A stretch of DNA of 64,000 nucleotides from Rhodanobacter sp. MP7CTX1 (GCF_014205795.1 NZ_JACHCN010000017.1:35742-99741); one strand, 5' to 3'; counted from the stretch's first letter, positions 36,333 to 45,358 are shown. The notes: generated from the sequence alone by a model not told the origin. A program made the numbers and translations.

Positions 36333-36825
36333 AGGCCACATCCTGCCCGACGTGCTGCGGCCCGGGCTCAGGCTGGTGTTCTGCGGCACCGCCGCCGGCA
36401 AGCGCTCCGCCGCGGAACGCGCCTACTACGCGCACCCTGGCAATATGTTCTGGCGTGCGCTATTCGAAGTCGGCCTGACTCCGCGTCAGCTGGCCCCGAC
36501 AGAATTTCTACTACTGCCCGACTACGGCATCGGCCTCACTGACCTCGCCAAGCGCCACGCCGGCAACGACAACGAACTGCCGCAGGACGCCTTCGAGGTG
36601 CCGGCCTTGATCGCCAAGATCGAACGCCATGCGCCGCGCATGCTCGCCTTCACCAGCAAGCATGCCGCGCGCGCCCTGCTCGACCGGGCCGTTAACTACG
36701 GCTTGCAGGACAACACTATCGCGGGCACGCAGTTGTTCGTCTTGCCCTCGCCGTCGGGACAGGCCCGCGGCCACTGGAGTCTGGCGCCTTGGCAGGCCTT
36801 GTCAGATTCCGTCAGGAGGCTTTAA
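36316..36825 (+). CDS. mug: G/U mismatch-specific uracil-DNA glycosylase (Mug family)
   Basis: 169 residues of the family-2 uracil-DNA glycosylase fold. Motif 1 reads VFCGTAAGKRSA, followed by YYAHPGNMFWRALFEVGL, and motif 2 is LPSPSGQARG. E. coli Mug has GINPG and NPSG at these places; the GTAAG/SPSG version is typical of a Mug-like subgroup. It removes uracil or ethenocytosine opposite guanine in DNA. ATG 36316 lies inside the Dph6-like gene, so the two are probably coupled. Confidence 0.85.
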   Translation: MPRPTEGHILPDVLRPGLRLVFCGTAAGKRSAAERAYYAHPGNMFWRALFEVGLTPRQLAPTEFLLLPDYGIGLTDLAKRHAGNDNELPQDAFEVPALIAKIERHAPRMLAFTSKHAARALLDRAVNYGLQDNTIAGTQLFVLPSPSGQARGHWSLAPWQALSDSVRRL

Positions 36826-37058
36826 TCGTTTGTCGTCGCAAGCTGATCGACATCAGCGAAAAAGCCCGCGTGACCGCATACCAGTAAGCGTCGAACTTCA
36901 CTCAGCTCGTGACGTGCCCTGCGCCCCGAGGATAGGTCCGAGGCATCCGGACTGTCCGGCAGAAGCCACTCAACCCTCTTCGGCTTGCCAGGCCAAAGAG
37001 CCTCGTCAACCGCTCCCAGTAGTTGCAAATGAGAGTGATTAGCGATAGCGTTTAGACA
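36822..37058 (-). pseudogene. Protein-like fragment between mug and fiu (uncertain)
   Basis: On the minus strand, the frame ending at 36822 reads as plausible protein for about 78 residues (LQLLGAVDEALWPGKPKRVE, WLLPDSPDASDLSSGRRARH, then HELSEVRRLLVCGHAGFFAD). Upstream of about 37058 the same frame becomes Arg- and Cys-rich and loses protein character, so it would be a 5'-truncated relic. Third-position GC is lower than in real genes of this window. It may be coincidental. Otherwise the gap 36826-37179 contains the candidate Fur box and no gene. Confidence 0.25.
37025..37043. promoter_or_regulatory. Candidate Fur box upstream of fiu
   Basis: GCAAATGAGAGTGATTAGC at 37025-37043 fits the first half of the AATGAGAATNATT Fur site common in iron-uptake promoters, with one mismatch in ATGAGAATGATT, while the second half is poorer. 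It is about 140 bases before the fiu start. Fe-dependent repression is likely for such receptors. Confidence 0.4.
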
Positions 37059-37179
37059 TCGCTGGCCCCGGGGGAGAGTCGCGGGGCAAGGATCGGTGCA
37101 GATGCGCCATGGCCGCCTGTACCAGCATCGATGAGTCCTCCGCGGCTCTCTACACAGTTCACGGTTACGCAGGAGCTCC

Positions 37180-39354
37180 ATGACCACCCGCCGCCAGCTC
37201 TCACGACGCGGAACATTCACGATGTCGCCTCAAGCCCTGCGCCTGACCACGCTGGGGATGGCGATCACCGGCGCAGTCTCGTGCAACGCGTGGGGCGACG
37301 ATCTTCCAAATGGGAACAATGCGACGCCCACGGCGAATACTCCCCAAACAGCGGTGACCCTGACGCCGATCAAGGTGACCGGAGCCCACGTCGAATCGCC
37401 GCACGACATTCCGCAGTCGATCGACACGATCACCCAGGACACGATGACCGACCAGGGCGTAACGCGTGTTCAAGATGCGTTGCGCAACGTTCCCGGGATC
37501 ACGCTCAATGCCGGTGAAGGCGGCCAGCACGGCGACAGCATCAACCTGCGCGGCCTGTCGGTTCCCGATTCATTTTTCATGGACGGCATTCGCGACCTGG
37601 GCACCTACGAGCGCGACAGCTTCAACCTTGAAAGCGTCACCGTGCTGAAGGGACCCTCATCGGTACTTTTCGGCCGCGGCTCGAGCGCGGGCGTCATCAA
37701 TCAGGTAAGCAAAACGCCGGACCTTACCCCGCTGGGCTATGCCAGCATTTCCGTGGGCACCAACGATGGCGTGCGCTTTACCGGCGACTACGACACTCCG
37801 CTCGGCGCGACGACCGCCGCCCGTCTGAATGTGATGAACGAGCACTCGAATGTTGCCGATCGCGACTACGTTTTGAATCGACGCAGTGGCATTGCGCCAT
37901 CGATCGAGTTTGGCATCGGTACGCCGACGCGGTTGACGCTGAGTTACTTCTATCAGGAAGAAAACAATATCCCCGACTACGGGATTCCGTTCATTGGCGA
38001 CGTTCCGGCCCACGTACGTCGGGAAAACTATTACGGCCTGCTCGACTACGACCGCACCAAGACGAATGTAAACATCGCAACGATCCGCTTCGAGCACGAC
38101 TTCAGCGCCAACACCACGTTCAGCAACACGTTGCGCTACGGCGACTACAAGTCTTCGTATTTTTCCAGCGCACCGTTTCTCGGCAACGACTTTGTTCCGC
38201 CGCCTCCGCTTGGGACGCCACTGTCCGACATTCTCGTTTCGCGCGACCAGCCAAGCTCCTCGACGAATCTCAGAAACCTGATCGACCAGGCCAACATCAC
38301 CTCGAGCTTTGACATGGGCGGCTTCAGCCACCTGGTCATCGCAGGCATCGAGTTGAGCCATGAGAATTCCGACATCACGCGATACGTCAACGGCCTCGAC
38401 ATCATCCCGCCGACGCCCCTGCTGAATCCGGATCCGCACCAGCCAAACATCCAGCCGCTCATCGTGGATTCGCTGCCCCAGGCCAAGGGTGATGACGAGA
38501 GCGCGTATGTCGTGGACACCATCAAGCTCGCCGAGCAGTGGGACCTCAGTGGCGGCTTGCGCTGGGATCGCTTCAAATCGGAATTCAGCGAAGCATTGGC
38601 TGGCACCCGTTTCCAGCAGGACTATATCGATCTGGCGCCTCGCGCCGCACTGATCTACAAGCCCGACAGCGCACAGAGTTACTACGTTTCGTATGGCACG
38701 TCGTACAACCCGGCCATTGAATACCTGACGCTCGCTCCCACTGACGCGAGCATCGCGCCGGAGAAAAACAAGACCTACGAATTCGGCGCGAAGATCGATG
38801 CATTGGATGGCCTGCTCGACCTTACCGGAGCCGTCTTCAAGACCGATCTGACCAATGCACGCAATGCCGATCCGGATGACCCCACCGTGCAGCAGCTACC
38901 GTTCGACGAAACGGTCAAGGGTCTCGAACTGGGCCTCACAGGGCACATCAGCCCCGAGTGGGATGTCAACGCCAGCTATACCCATCTGCTGGCCAAAATC
39001 GTGAGCACCACCGACCCTGAAGCACTGGGCCGCGAAGTGCCCAACGTGCCGCACAACGCACTGAATACCTGGACGACATACCAGATCAATTCGGCATGGA
39101 AAATCGGCGGCGGCTTCAACTATCAAGCATGGCGCTTCGCCGATACGCACAACACCGCCCATGTGCCGGGCTATGTCCTGTTCAATGCAATGGCGGAATA
39201 TGAGCTCAACGAGCATGTCGAGTTTCGGTTGAACCTCACCAACCTGACCAACAAGCTGTACTTCCGAAGTTTCTATTACACCGGCCCCGATGAAAACCAC
39301 GCTGTTCCGGGTGCAGGACGTACCGCGATGCTCACCGCGGACTTTACGCTCTGA
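37180..39354 (+). CDS. fiu: TonB-dependent siderophore receptor, Fiu-like
   Basis: 724 residues. A signal peptide (to about residue 39) leads into a TonB box region (TLTPIKVTGAHVE), plug domain (about 65-165; DIPQSIDTITQD, VPGITLNAGEGG, NLRGLSVPDSFFMDGIRD, VTVLKGPSSVLFGRGS) and a 22-strand barrel. Closest known type is the catecholate receptor Fiu. The terminal residue is Leu, not the usual aromatic. ATG 37180 follows GCAGGAG. It pairs with the Sel1 gene downstream, as piuA/fiu genes often do. The candidate Fur box is upstream. Confidence 0.87.
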   Translation: MTTRRQLSRRGTFTMSPQALRLTTLGMAITGAVSCNAWGDDLPNGNNATPTANTPQTAVTLTPIKVTGAHVESPHDIPQSIDTITQDTMTDQGVTRVQDALRNVPGITLNAGEGGQHGDSINLRGLSVPDSFFMDGIRDLGTYERDSFNLESVTVLKGPSSVLFGRGSSAGVINQVSKTPDLTPLGYASISVGTNDGVRFTGDYDTPLGATTAARLNVMNEHSNVADRDYVLNRRSGIAPSIEFGIGTPTRLTLSYFYQEENNIPDYGIPFIGDVPAHVRRENYYGLLDYDRTKTNVNIATIRFEHDFSANTTFSNTLRYGDYKSSYFSSAPFLGNDFVPPPPLGTPLSDILVSRDQPSSSTNLRNLIDQANITSSFDMGGFSHLVIAGIELSHENSDITRYVNGLDIIPPTPLLNPDPHQPNIQPLIVDSLPQAKGDDESAYVVDTIKLAEQWDLSGGLRWDRFKSEFSEALAGTRFQQDYIDLAPRAALIYKPDSAQSYYVSYGTSYNPAIEYLTLAPTDASIAPEKNKTYEFGAKIDALDGLLDLTGAVFKTDLTNARNADPDDPTVQQLPFDETVKGLELGLTGHISPEWDVNASYTHLLAKIVSTTDPEALGREVPNVPHNALNTWTTYQINSAWKIGGGFNYQAWRFADTHNTAHVPGYVLFNAMAEYELNEHVEFRLNLTNLTNKLYFRSFYYTGPDENHAVPGAGRTAMLTADFTL

Positions 39355-39475
39355 CAGGCGCAACGTGCGGGCTGTGCGACGGTCGACTCGTTGCATGCGG
39401 TGATGGCTATTCCAACGACCATGGACGCTTCGTCAGCATGACGGAAACAAACCTCGCTCTCGCGGTCACGCAGGC

Positions 39476-40210
39476 ATGACACCGGAAGCATTACGCGATC
39501 TTCTGCAGCACGATCCCCTGCGTGCAGCGTCCACCGTGCAAGCGCTCGCCGATCAGGGCGTCGCCGCAGCGCAACTGTTGTTCGGCCGGATGTTGCTGGA
39601 AGGTATTGGCTGCGTAAAAAGCCCGGCGGCCGCGCTGGCCTGGTTTCAACGCGCTGCTGCAGACGATCATGCCGAAGCAATCAACATGCTCGGGCGCTGC
39701 CTGGAAAACGGCTGGGGCACGGCAGCGGACACGCAGCGGGCTTTCGAGTGCTATGCGCGTGCTGCACAGCTCGGTGACGATTGGGCGCAATACAACCTGG
39801 GACACATGTACCTGGATGGCCATGGCGTAACGCGTGACCCCGCGCTCGCGATGCACTGGTATGCCCGAGCGTCAGCACAAGGCCACGCGCGCGCCATGAA
39901 CCTGCTTGCGCGCTGTTATGAGGAAGGCTGGGGCATCTCGAAGGATCCCACGCAAGCCGCGGATTGGTACCGCCGATCCGCCGAGGCCGGCTATTTTCGC
40001 GGGCAATACAACTGGGCCACCGTGCTGATGGCAAGGGGGCGCACGGATGAAGCCTCCGCCTGGCTATCGCGCGCAGAGCAAACAGCGACGCCTGCAGTGC
40101 GTCGCGTCATCGCCGACTATGTGGCGCGGACTGAGCACTCCGCGACACATGCGTCGGCTTTCCCGTCAGATCGTCACGCTGCCGCAGCGGGAACGAGGCG
40201 AGCGTACTGA
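39476..40210 (+). CDS. Sel1-repeat protein of the fiu locus
   Basis: 244 residues with four to five Sel1 (TPR-like) repeats, such as LLFGRMLLEGIGCVKSPAAA, NMLGRCLENGWGTAADTQRA, YNLGHMYLDGHGVTRDPALA and NLLARCYEEGWGISKDPTQA. There is no signal peptide, so it is likely cytoplasmic and makes protein contacts. Sel1 genes usually accompany fiu/piuA receptors with the hydroxylase gene piuC; here piuC is missing and the next gene is on the other strand. ATG 39476 is used; its ribosome binding site is weak. The last 25 residues are Ala- and His-rich and possibly disordered. Confidence 0.88.
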   Translation: MTPEALRDLLQHDPLRAASTVQALADQGVAAAQLLFGRMLLEGIGCVKSPAAALAWFQRAAADDHAEAINMLGRCLENGWGTAADTQRAFECYARAAQLGDDWAQYNLGHMYLDGHGVTRDPALAMHWYARASAQGHARAMNLLARCYEEGWGISKDPTQAADWYRRSAEAGYFRGQYNWATVLMARGRTDEASAWLSRAEQTATPAVRRVIADYVARTEHSATHASAFPSDRHAAAAGTRRAY

Positions 40211-40223
40211 CCTGTAGCGCGAG

Positions 40224-41264
40224 TCAATGACCCGCATGCGCCAACTGAAATGCACGCGATGCCGCATTCGCTCGGGCGATACGTTCTGCGGTGAGCGGAT
40301 GGCTGGAGAGATAGCGCAATCCATCTCCCCTCCCCACTTCAGGACGTACGCGTTCAAGCGCCTGTATGGCGCGAACGAAAGCCGCCGGATCGATGCCCTG
40401 ACTTGCAAGCGCGTTGAACGCGAAACTATCAGCGTCTTCCTCAAAAGCACGCAAATAGTGGCTATCCAGCAGAAATATCGGAATGCCCGAAGCAAGTCCG
40501 CCAATGGACGCAACATCGCCCATCAACATGCTCCCCACAATGACTACACCCGAGCTGCGCAATACCAGACGCAGCATGTGGTGATGGGCCTGGTGACCGA
40601 GTTCATGTGCGGTGACGGCGATGAAAGCCTGGTCGTCGGGGAGCGCGCGAACGAGCGCATCGGTGAATACAACGCTGCCATCGGGCAGCGCAAATGCATT
40701 GGCGCCCAGCAGGGGCGACGCGTAAAAGCGAATCTGCACCGGCGGCATACCGGTCAGGCGATCAGCAAAGTGCTGAAAGATCGCCTGCAGATGCTGGCGG
40801 CGATCCAGCGACAACCTGGTAGGCAGCAACGCCCGACCCTCCAGCACGGCCAGCGACTGGCGTCCCATGGACACCTCAAGCGCATGCGGCATGTTCATCG
40901 CCAAACGATCCGCCCCCCAGGGAAGGCCGAACTCGAACAGCGCGCCCAGTGTCGTTACAACGACAAAAATGCCGATCAGCGCGGCCGGCCAGCGCCGCTC
41001 AAGCCAGTCCACTACCCTCTCGAGTCGGTGACTGTCCGCAAACCAATCCGCGGGCAGCAGGTCATGATCGACCTGGATATGTGCGCCGTCGGGCAGATGC
41101 AATACAAAGGGCACGCCGATGACACGCGCACTGGGTTCCACCACCACCAGCGACACCGCATATTCTCTGCTGGGTCCGCGCCACTTCAGGCTGTCGCCAT
41201 CACGCCACACATCAACATGTATGGCGTGGCTTGAGCGCCCGTCGAAAAAGACACCCGGAATCAT
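40224..41264 (-). CDS. M48 family peptidase with membrane anchor
   Basis: 346 residues. An N-terminal soluble part (1-90) precedes one membrane segment (about 94-112), then a zinc metallopeptidase domain with HELGH (His220, Glu221, His224) and a downstream EEDAD for the third ligand. LSSHPLTAERI near the C terminus is typical of M48. The family processes or degrades membrane proteins. ATG 41264 starts 4 bases after the stop of the YjgN-like gene, so the two are co-transcribed, a pairing seen in other genomes. Confidence 0.9.
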   Translation of the reverse strand: MIPGVFFDGRSSHAIHVDVWRDGDSLKWRGPSREYAVSLVVVEPSARVIGVPFVLHLPDGAHIQVDHDLLPADWFADSHRLERVVDWLERRWPAALIGIFVVVTTLGALFEFGLPWGADRLAMNMPHALEVSMGRQSLAVLEGRALLPTRLSLDRRQHLQAIFQHFADRLTGMPPVQIRFYASPLLGANAFALPDGSVVFTDALVRALPDDQAFIAVTAHELGHQAHHHMLRLVLRSSGVVIVGSMLMGDVASIGGLASGIPIFLLDSHYLRAFEEDADSFAFNALASQGIDPAAFVRAIQALERVRPEVGRGDGLRYLSSHPLTAERIARANAASRAFQLAHAGH

Positions 41265-41268
41265 GCGA

Positions 41269-42453
41269 TCACAATCCGATATCGATGCCCAACAGGCTAT
41301 CCATCTCGGTGCCGGCCGCACCTACCTCAGCATGCGCAAACGCGTCACGCACGAAGTCGTTGAGTTCGCCGTCACCGTTAATTTCCAGATGCTCCGCGCG
41401 GTACCGTGCCAGTCGGATGTGTGCCCAGGGAATGGCCAAGCCGATCGAGCAGAGGATGCCAAGCGCGTTGCCGAGATACAGGTTCAGCATCGACCAATAT
41501 TTCAACGAAGAACGAAAGCTGTATTGCCCCAGGTGCGCCTGGTTATAAAGCAGGTTGGTCATGCGGACGTGCACGTAAGTCCACACACCCAGATACATGG
41601 GCGCCATCACGGCATATATCGCCAGAATGAAACTAATCGGAGGCGCCTTGGGATTAAAAGGTTGATGACCTTGCGCTGCAAGCGTGAACTTGCTCACCAG
41701 ACCCACCAGGATCATCGTGGGAACCAGCCACGCCAGCCCCACCGCGATGACTCTCCAATACATATGGAAATAAACAGAAATCTTGCTGGCGAAGCGAAAC
41801 GACTTGCCGCCGAAATGGTGATGTTCAACCATCCACGCCTGCTGATTACCTTTTATCCACGGATAGATGCCGCCAATGCCGGCAAATATGCCGAGTAAGC
41901 CGACCAGCGGATGTCCACTGACGGTCAGAAAAATCATGAGCAGGAATGGAATGCCCATCAGAATGTAGGCAATGAAGTACCACTGATAGGCGCCGCTGTA
42001 ATCGCTTACAAAATAGAAGCGCAGTCCTCGCCACGCCGTGTAACGGGCGCGAAACATCAGGCCCTTGACGATCATCCATGGCATGAATGCAGCGAGTGCC
42101 AGACCAGCGCCTACCTGCAACGGCTTGGAAAAATGCCCGGCAATCACATACAAGGCAAACAGGACGCCGGTTAACAAACGCCCGCGGAGAATGGGCAGTG
42201 GCTTGGCCAGATACTCGAATGGCGAATCTGCCAGTACGGTATTGGCGTACATGTAACGTCGCGTACGCACCGACGCCCAGGCGGAGTAAATGCCCAGCGT
42301 CACGACGCTTAATGCGACGTTGACGATCCAGATACGAAAATAGTCTTTGGCATTACCGCGAAAATCGAAGCGGTGCGAAGTTTCGGCAGCGCGAACGGGC
42401 GCAGCATCAACCTCGGGAAAGAACACACCCGAGGCCATAGTCTCGTCATGCAT
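41269..42453 (-). CDS. yjgN: YjgN/DUF898 family membrane protein
   Basis: 394 residues with a cytoplasmic start and about six to eight membrane segments. Hallmarks are FDFRGNAKDYFRIWIVNVAL, VTLGIYSAWASVRTRRYMYA, ARYTAWRGLRFYF and YWSMLNLYLGNALGILCSIG. DUF898 proteins such as YjgN have no proven function. ATG 42453 begins just after a good leader; the next gene downstream encodes an M48 peptidase 4 bases away. The pair is probably an inner-membrane quality-control or stress unit (inference). Confidence 0.88.
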   Translation of the reverse strand: MHDETMASGVFFPEVDAAPVRAAETSHRFDFRGNAKDYFRIWIVNVALSVVTLGIYSAWASVRTRRYMYANTVLADSPFEYLAKPLPILRGRLLTGVLFALYVIAGHFSKPLQVGAGLALAAFMPWMIVKGLMFRARYTAWRGLRFYFVSDYSGAYQWYFIAYILMGIPFLLMIFLTVSGHPLVGLLGIFAGIGGIYPWIKGNQQAWMVEHHHFGGKSFRFASKISVYFHMYWRVIAVGLAWLVPTMILVGLVSKFTLAAQGHQPFNPKAPPISFILAIYAVMAPMYLGVWTYVHVRMTNLLYNQAHLGQYSFRSSLKYWSMLNLYLGNALGILCSIGLAIPWAHIRLARYRAEHLEINGDGELNDFVRDAFAHAEVGAAGTEMDSLLGIDIGL

Positions 42454-42578
42454 ATCCTGGCTCCCCTCAATCCCTTAAGGCTTCCCCCCGGAAGCGAAAT
42501 GAGTCTAGCGGAAAACAATACGGAATCCGCTAGTCCGATTTTGGGAGCCGGAACCGCTTGATACGACAAGTTTCAAAC

Positions 42579-42654
42579 GGCAAGCCCTCAAGCGATCGAT
42601 GTCTGCTGATATTGCTTAGACCTCGCTCGTGCATGATCGGCGCCTTGTTCGTCG
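42579..42654 (-). pseudogene. Frameshifted partial copy of a cytochrome c gene 3' end
   Basis: A 76-base segment is roughly three quarters identical by eye to 43284-43359, the last 22 codons and stop-proximal flank of the triheme cytochrome gene. In minus orientation it reads TNKAPIMHERGLSN, parallel to TNKGPIVQERDVSK in the intact gene, and then shifts frame by a missing base. It and its counterpart lie as direct repeats around the IS3 orfA relic. The rest of 42454-42956 shows no gene, only a palindrome at 42862-42881 (AAACGCAAGAACTTGCGTTT). Confidence 0.6.
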
Positions 42655-42956
42655 ATTAAGCATCTGGGCATGTCGATGTCCGCTGTTTGCAAGAAACTTC
42701 GAACGCATCAGCTCGATATGCTCCGCTTCCGATATCTCGCACCAGCTACTCGAAATCCATGGTTGCCAGCTGCCTTGGCGTCGAAAAAGGGTGCGCACCG
42801 AGCACCAACGGCAAGGGACTGATTGACGCCTCGCCGAGCGTCGCGTACAAGTGTGGAGCGTAAACGCAAGAACTTGCGTTTTCATTGTCTGCCTACTTGT
42901 CCCCGCTCCGGCTTGGCCAGAGGCCTCCTGGCAAACCAGCCCCAAGAAACTCAACG

Positions 42957-43223
42957 ATGCGTAAGAGAGAATTCACCGAGAGCCAGATCTTTGCGACCTT
43001 GCAGCAAGTCGAAGGGGGCCGACAGGCCAAGGATGTGTGTCGGGAATTGCGCATATCGGGCGCGATGTACAACGACTGGAAGTCCAGGTACAGCGGGATG
43101 AACGCGACTGACGTGCAGCGGGTTCGCGACCTCGAAACGGAACACAGCAAGCTCAAATGGATGTATGCGGAGCTGGCGCTGGAGAATCACGCCCTCAAGG
43201 ATGCCATCGCAAAGAAGCTGTAG
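42957..43223 (+). mobile_element. IS3-family (IS407-like) orfA transposase remnant
   Basis: 88 residues starting MRKREFTESQIFATLQQVEG, with the helix-turn-helix VCRELRISGAMYNDWKSRYS and a leucine-zipper-like end (LKWMYAELALENHALKDAIA), as in OrfA of IS407-group IS3 elements. The expected OrfB with the DDE catalytic site is absent; only about 60 bases separate orfA from the cytochrome 3' end. No terminal inverted repeats were found. It is an inactive relic, which probably explains the partial duplication around it. Confidence 0.85.
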
Positions 43224-43292
43224 ACCCGCCACGCAAGCGCCAGTGCTGATCTGCGTGACGGACAACGCCGCCACCTACGCCCTGGCAAGCCC

Positions 43293-44597
43293 TCAATCGA
43301 TCGGAGTCTGCCGATACTTGCTCACATCGCGCTCCTGTACGATCGGTCCCTTGTTCGTCCAGGCCTGCCGGATATAGCTGACCACTGCCGCCACGTCGGC
43401 GTCGCTCAGTTGCTGAGCGAATGGCGGCATCGAATAGGGCCGTGGGCTTGCGGCGGTCAGCGGCGCGAAGCCGCCCAGCAGAACCGAGCGAGTCGCATTG
43501 ATGCCGGTCGGTTCAGTGACCGATGAATTGCCATTGAGCGGCGGGTAGATGCCCGCCACGCCGTTGCCGTTCTTGCCGTGGCAATCTGCGCAGCGTTGCG
43601 TGTAGATCTGCTCACCATGCTGGATAAGCGCGCTGGTGTTGAAAGGCGGCTTCTCTTCCGGCAGTGGCGCCCGCGCCGGCAAAGAATGCAGATAAGTCGC
43701 CACCGCATGCAGATCGGCATCGGTCATGTGCTGGGTGCTTTGCGCGACGACGTCGGCCATGGGACCAAACGCTGCGCCTTTCGCGGACTGGCCGGTTTTC
43801 AGCAGATCGACAATGTCCTGCTCGTTCCAGCCCTGCAGGCCTCCATTACTCTGCGTGCTCAGATCCGGCGCATACCAATTTTGCTCCGGGATCTGGCCAC
43901 CGGTCAGATGCACGTCCTGCGGCGTGCCGCCGAGAGTGTCGCGGGCTGCGTGGCATTCGTTGCAATGCCCCAACCCCTGCACCAGATAGGCGCCACGGTT
44001 CCACTGCTCCGACTGGCCCGGGTCGGGTACGTACACACCTTCCTTGAAATACAGCGCGCGCCATGCCGTCAAGCTGTTGCGCAGGCTGTATGGAAAATTC
44101 AGCGCCAGCGCTGAAGGCGGCTGACGCACCGGTGGCAATGATTGCAGATACGCAAACATCGCCAGCGCGTCGTCATGCGTCACCTTGGTGTAGGAGGTGT
44201 AGGAGAACGCCGGGTAAAGAAGTTCGCCGTGACGGCCTTTGCCGACATGCAATGCCTGCCAAAAATCCTCGAAACTCCAGCTGCCCAACCCGGTTTCGCG
44301 ATCCGGCGTGATATTGGGCACTGGAATATTGCCGAATGGCGTGGCCAGCGAACGTCCACCGGCGTACCCCGCACCGCCCTGCGCGGTATGACAGCCGGCA
44401 CAGTCGCCGGCCGTGACCAGATATTCACCCTTGGCGATCAACGCTGGATCGCGCAGCGTCGTGGCGTCCACCTTGCTCATCGCTGGTGACGTCGGCTGGT
44501 GACCGCCGCCCCCGAAAAATAGCCATCCCAATACACACACCAGCAACAACCCGCCAGACACCACGAGCAGCAGCAACAGTCGACGGAACCAGATCAT
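43293..44597 (-). CDS. Membrane-anchored triheme cytochrome c
   Basis: 434 residues with an N-terminal anchor (about 8-28) and three heme sites: CAGCH (66-70), CNECH (212-216) and CADCH (336-340). The fold matches the cytochrome subunit of membrane-bound alcohol, gluconate or aldehyde dehydrogenases, which passes electrons to ubiquinone or oxidase. No dehydrogenase subunit is adjacent. ATG 44597 overlaps the stop of the upstream cytochrome gene (ATGA), so both are made together. Its 3' end has a partial copy 700 bases away. Confidence 0.9.
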   Translation of the reverse strand: MIWFRRLLLLLVVSGGLLLVCVLGWLFFGGGGHQPTSPAMSKVDATTLRDPALIAKGEYLVTAGDCAGCHTAQGGAGYAGGRSLATPFGNIPVPNITPDRETGLGSWSFEDFWQALHVGKGRHGELLYPAFSYTSYTKVTHDDALAMFAYLQSLPPVRQPPSALALNFPYSLRNSLTAWRALYFKEGVYVPDPGQSEQWNRGAYLVQGLGHCNECHAARDTLGGTPQDVHLTGGQIPEQNWYAPDLSTQSNGGLQGWNEQDIVDLLKTGQSAKGAAFGPMADVVAQSTQHMTDADLHAVATYLHSLPARAPLPEEKPPFNTSALIQHGEQIYTQRCADCHGKNGNGVAGIYPPLNGNSSVTEPTGINATRSVLLGGFAPLTAASPRPYSMPPFAQQLSDADVAAVVSYIRQAWTNKGPIVQERDVSKYRQTPID

Positions 44598-45358
44598 GCC
44601 CCACCCCCTGCTGCTGCATTTTTAACTGCACCCAACACACCACACGGCAGCATCGGCTTCACTGAACCGGCCGCTTGCGCATGCGTGTCGGCCGGCAACT
44701 GCCGGCTGGCCAGCCATGCCGCTACCGCGGTGATATCCGAAGGGCTCAAGCGACTGGCAACCAATGCCATGCAATCCGGCGCCTTCATCGCGCGGGTATG
44801 CGTGCGCCAGGAGCCGAGTTGGGAGCTGATGTAGTCATAAGGCAGACCTACTAGGCCAGGCGTGGACGGCTCGACGCCTGTCAGCTGGTTGCCGTGGCAG
44901 CTGGCGCAGGCCGGGACCTTGAGCGCCGGGTCGCCGCTGTTCACCAGTTGTTCGCCACGCTGCAAAGCCTCTGCACCCACCGGCGGCAACGGCGAGCGGC
45001 TGTAAGGCACCTGCTGCGCGGAAAAATATTCAGCGATCTCCTGCATGTACGCGGGACTCAGCTGACGTACGGTGTATTCCATCGGTGCGTACTTGCGCAG
45101 ACCGTTCTGGAAACCCTGCATCTGGCGCACCAGATAGGCGGCTGGCTTGCCCGCCAGCCGAGGGAAAAAGTCGCTGCCCGGCTTGCCTTCGCCATGCACG
45201 CCATGACAGCTGGTGCAGGCGGCGATGCGCTGTTGCAGGGTGTCCGGTATCGTCGGCGCGTCACTGGCGCGGCTGGCGCTACCAAACAGCATGAGGGCAA
45301 CCAGCAGCACCGAAGCACCGGCTGGCCTGGCGGAACGTGCTCGAGCGTTGGTGTTCAT
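44594..45358 (-). CDS. Diheme cytochrome c, c4-like
   Basis: 254 residues with a signal peptide (to about 31, ending ASRA) and two heme motifs, CTSCHG near residue 48 and CASCHG near 151, each followed by a distal Met region as in cytochrome c4 (MEYTVRQLSPAYMQEIAEYF). It probably transfers electrons in the periplasm to or from the triheme partner. ATG 45358 is used; a promoter lies in the gap with the divergent amidase gene. The C terminus is Ala/Gly-rich. Confidence 0.88.
   Translation of the reverse strand: MNTNARARSARPAGASVLLVALMLFGSASRASDAPTIPDTLQQRIAACTSCHGVHGEGKPGSDFFPRLAGKPAAYLVRQMQGFQNGLRKYAPMEYTVRQLSPAYMQEIAEYFSAQQVPYSRSPLPPVGAEALQRGEQLVNSGDPALKVPACASCHGNQLTGVEPSTPGLVGLPYDYISSQLGSWRTHTRAMKAPDCMALVASRLSPSDITAVAAWLASRQLPADTHAQAAGSVKPMLPCGVLGAVKNAAAGGGA

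Noticed and set aside
42616..42954. 112-residue minus-strand frame in the IS region
   Set aside because: Arg/Ser/Cys-rich, no similarity, and it overlaps the frameshifted cytochrome fragment in a different context.
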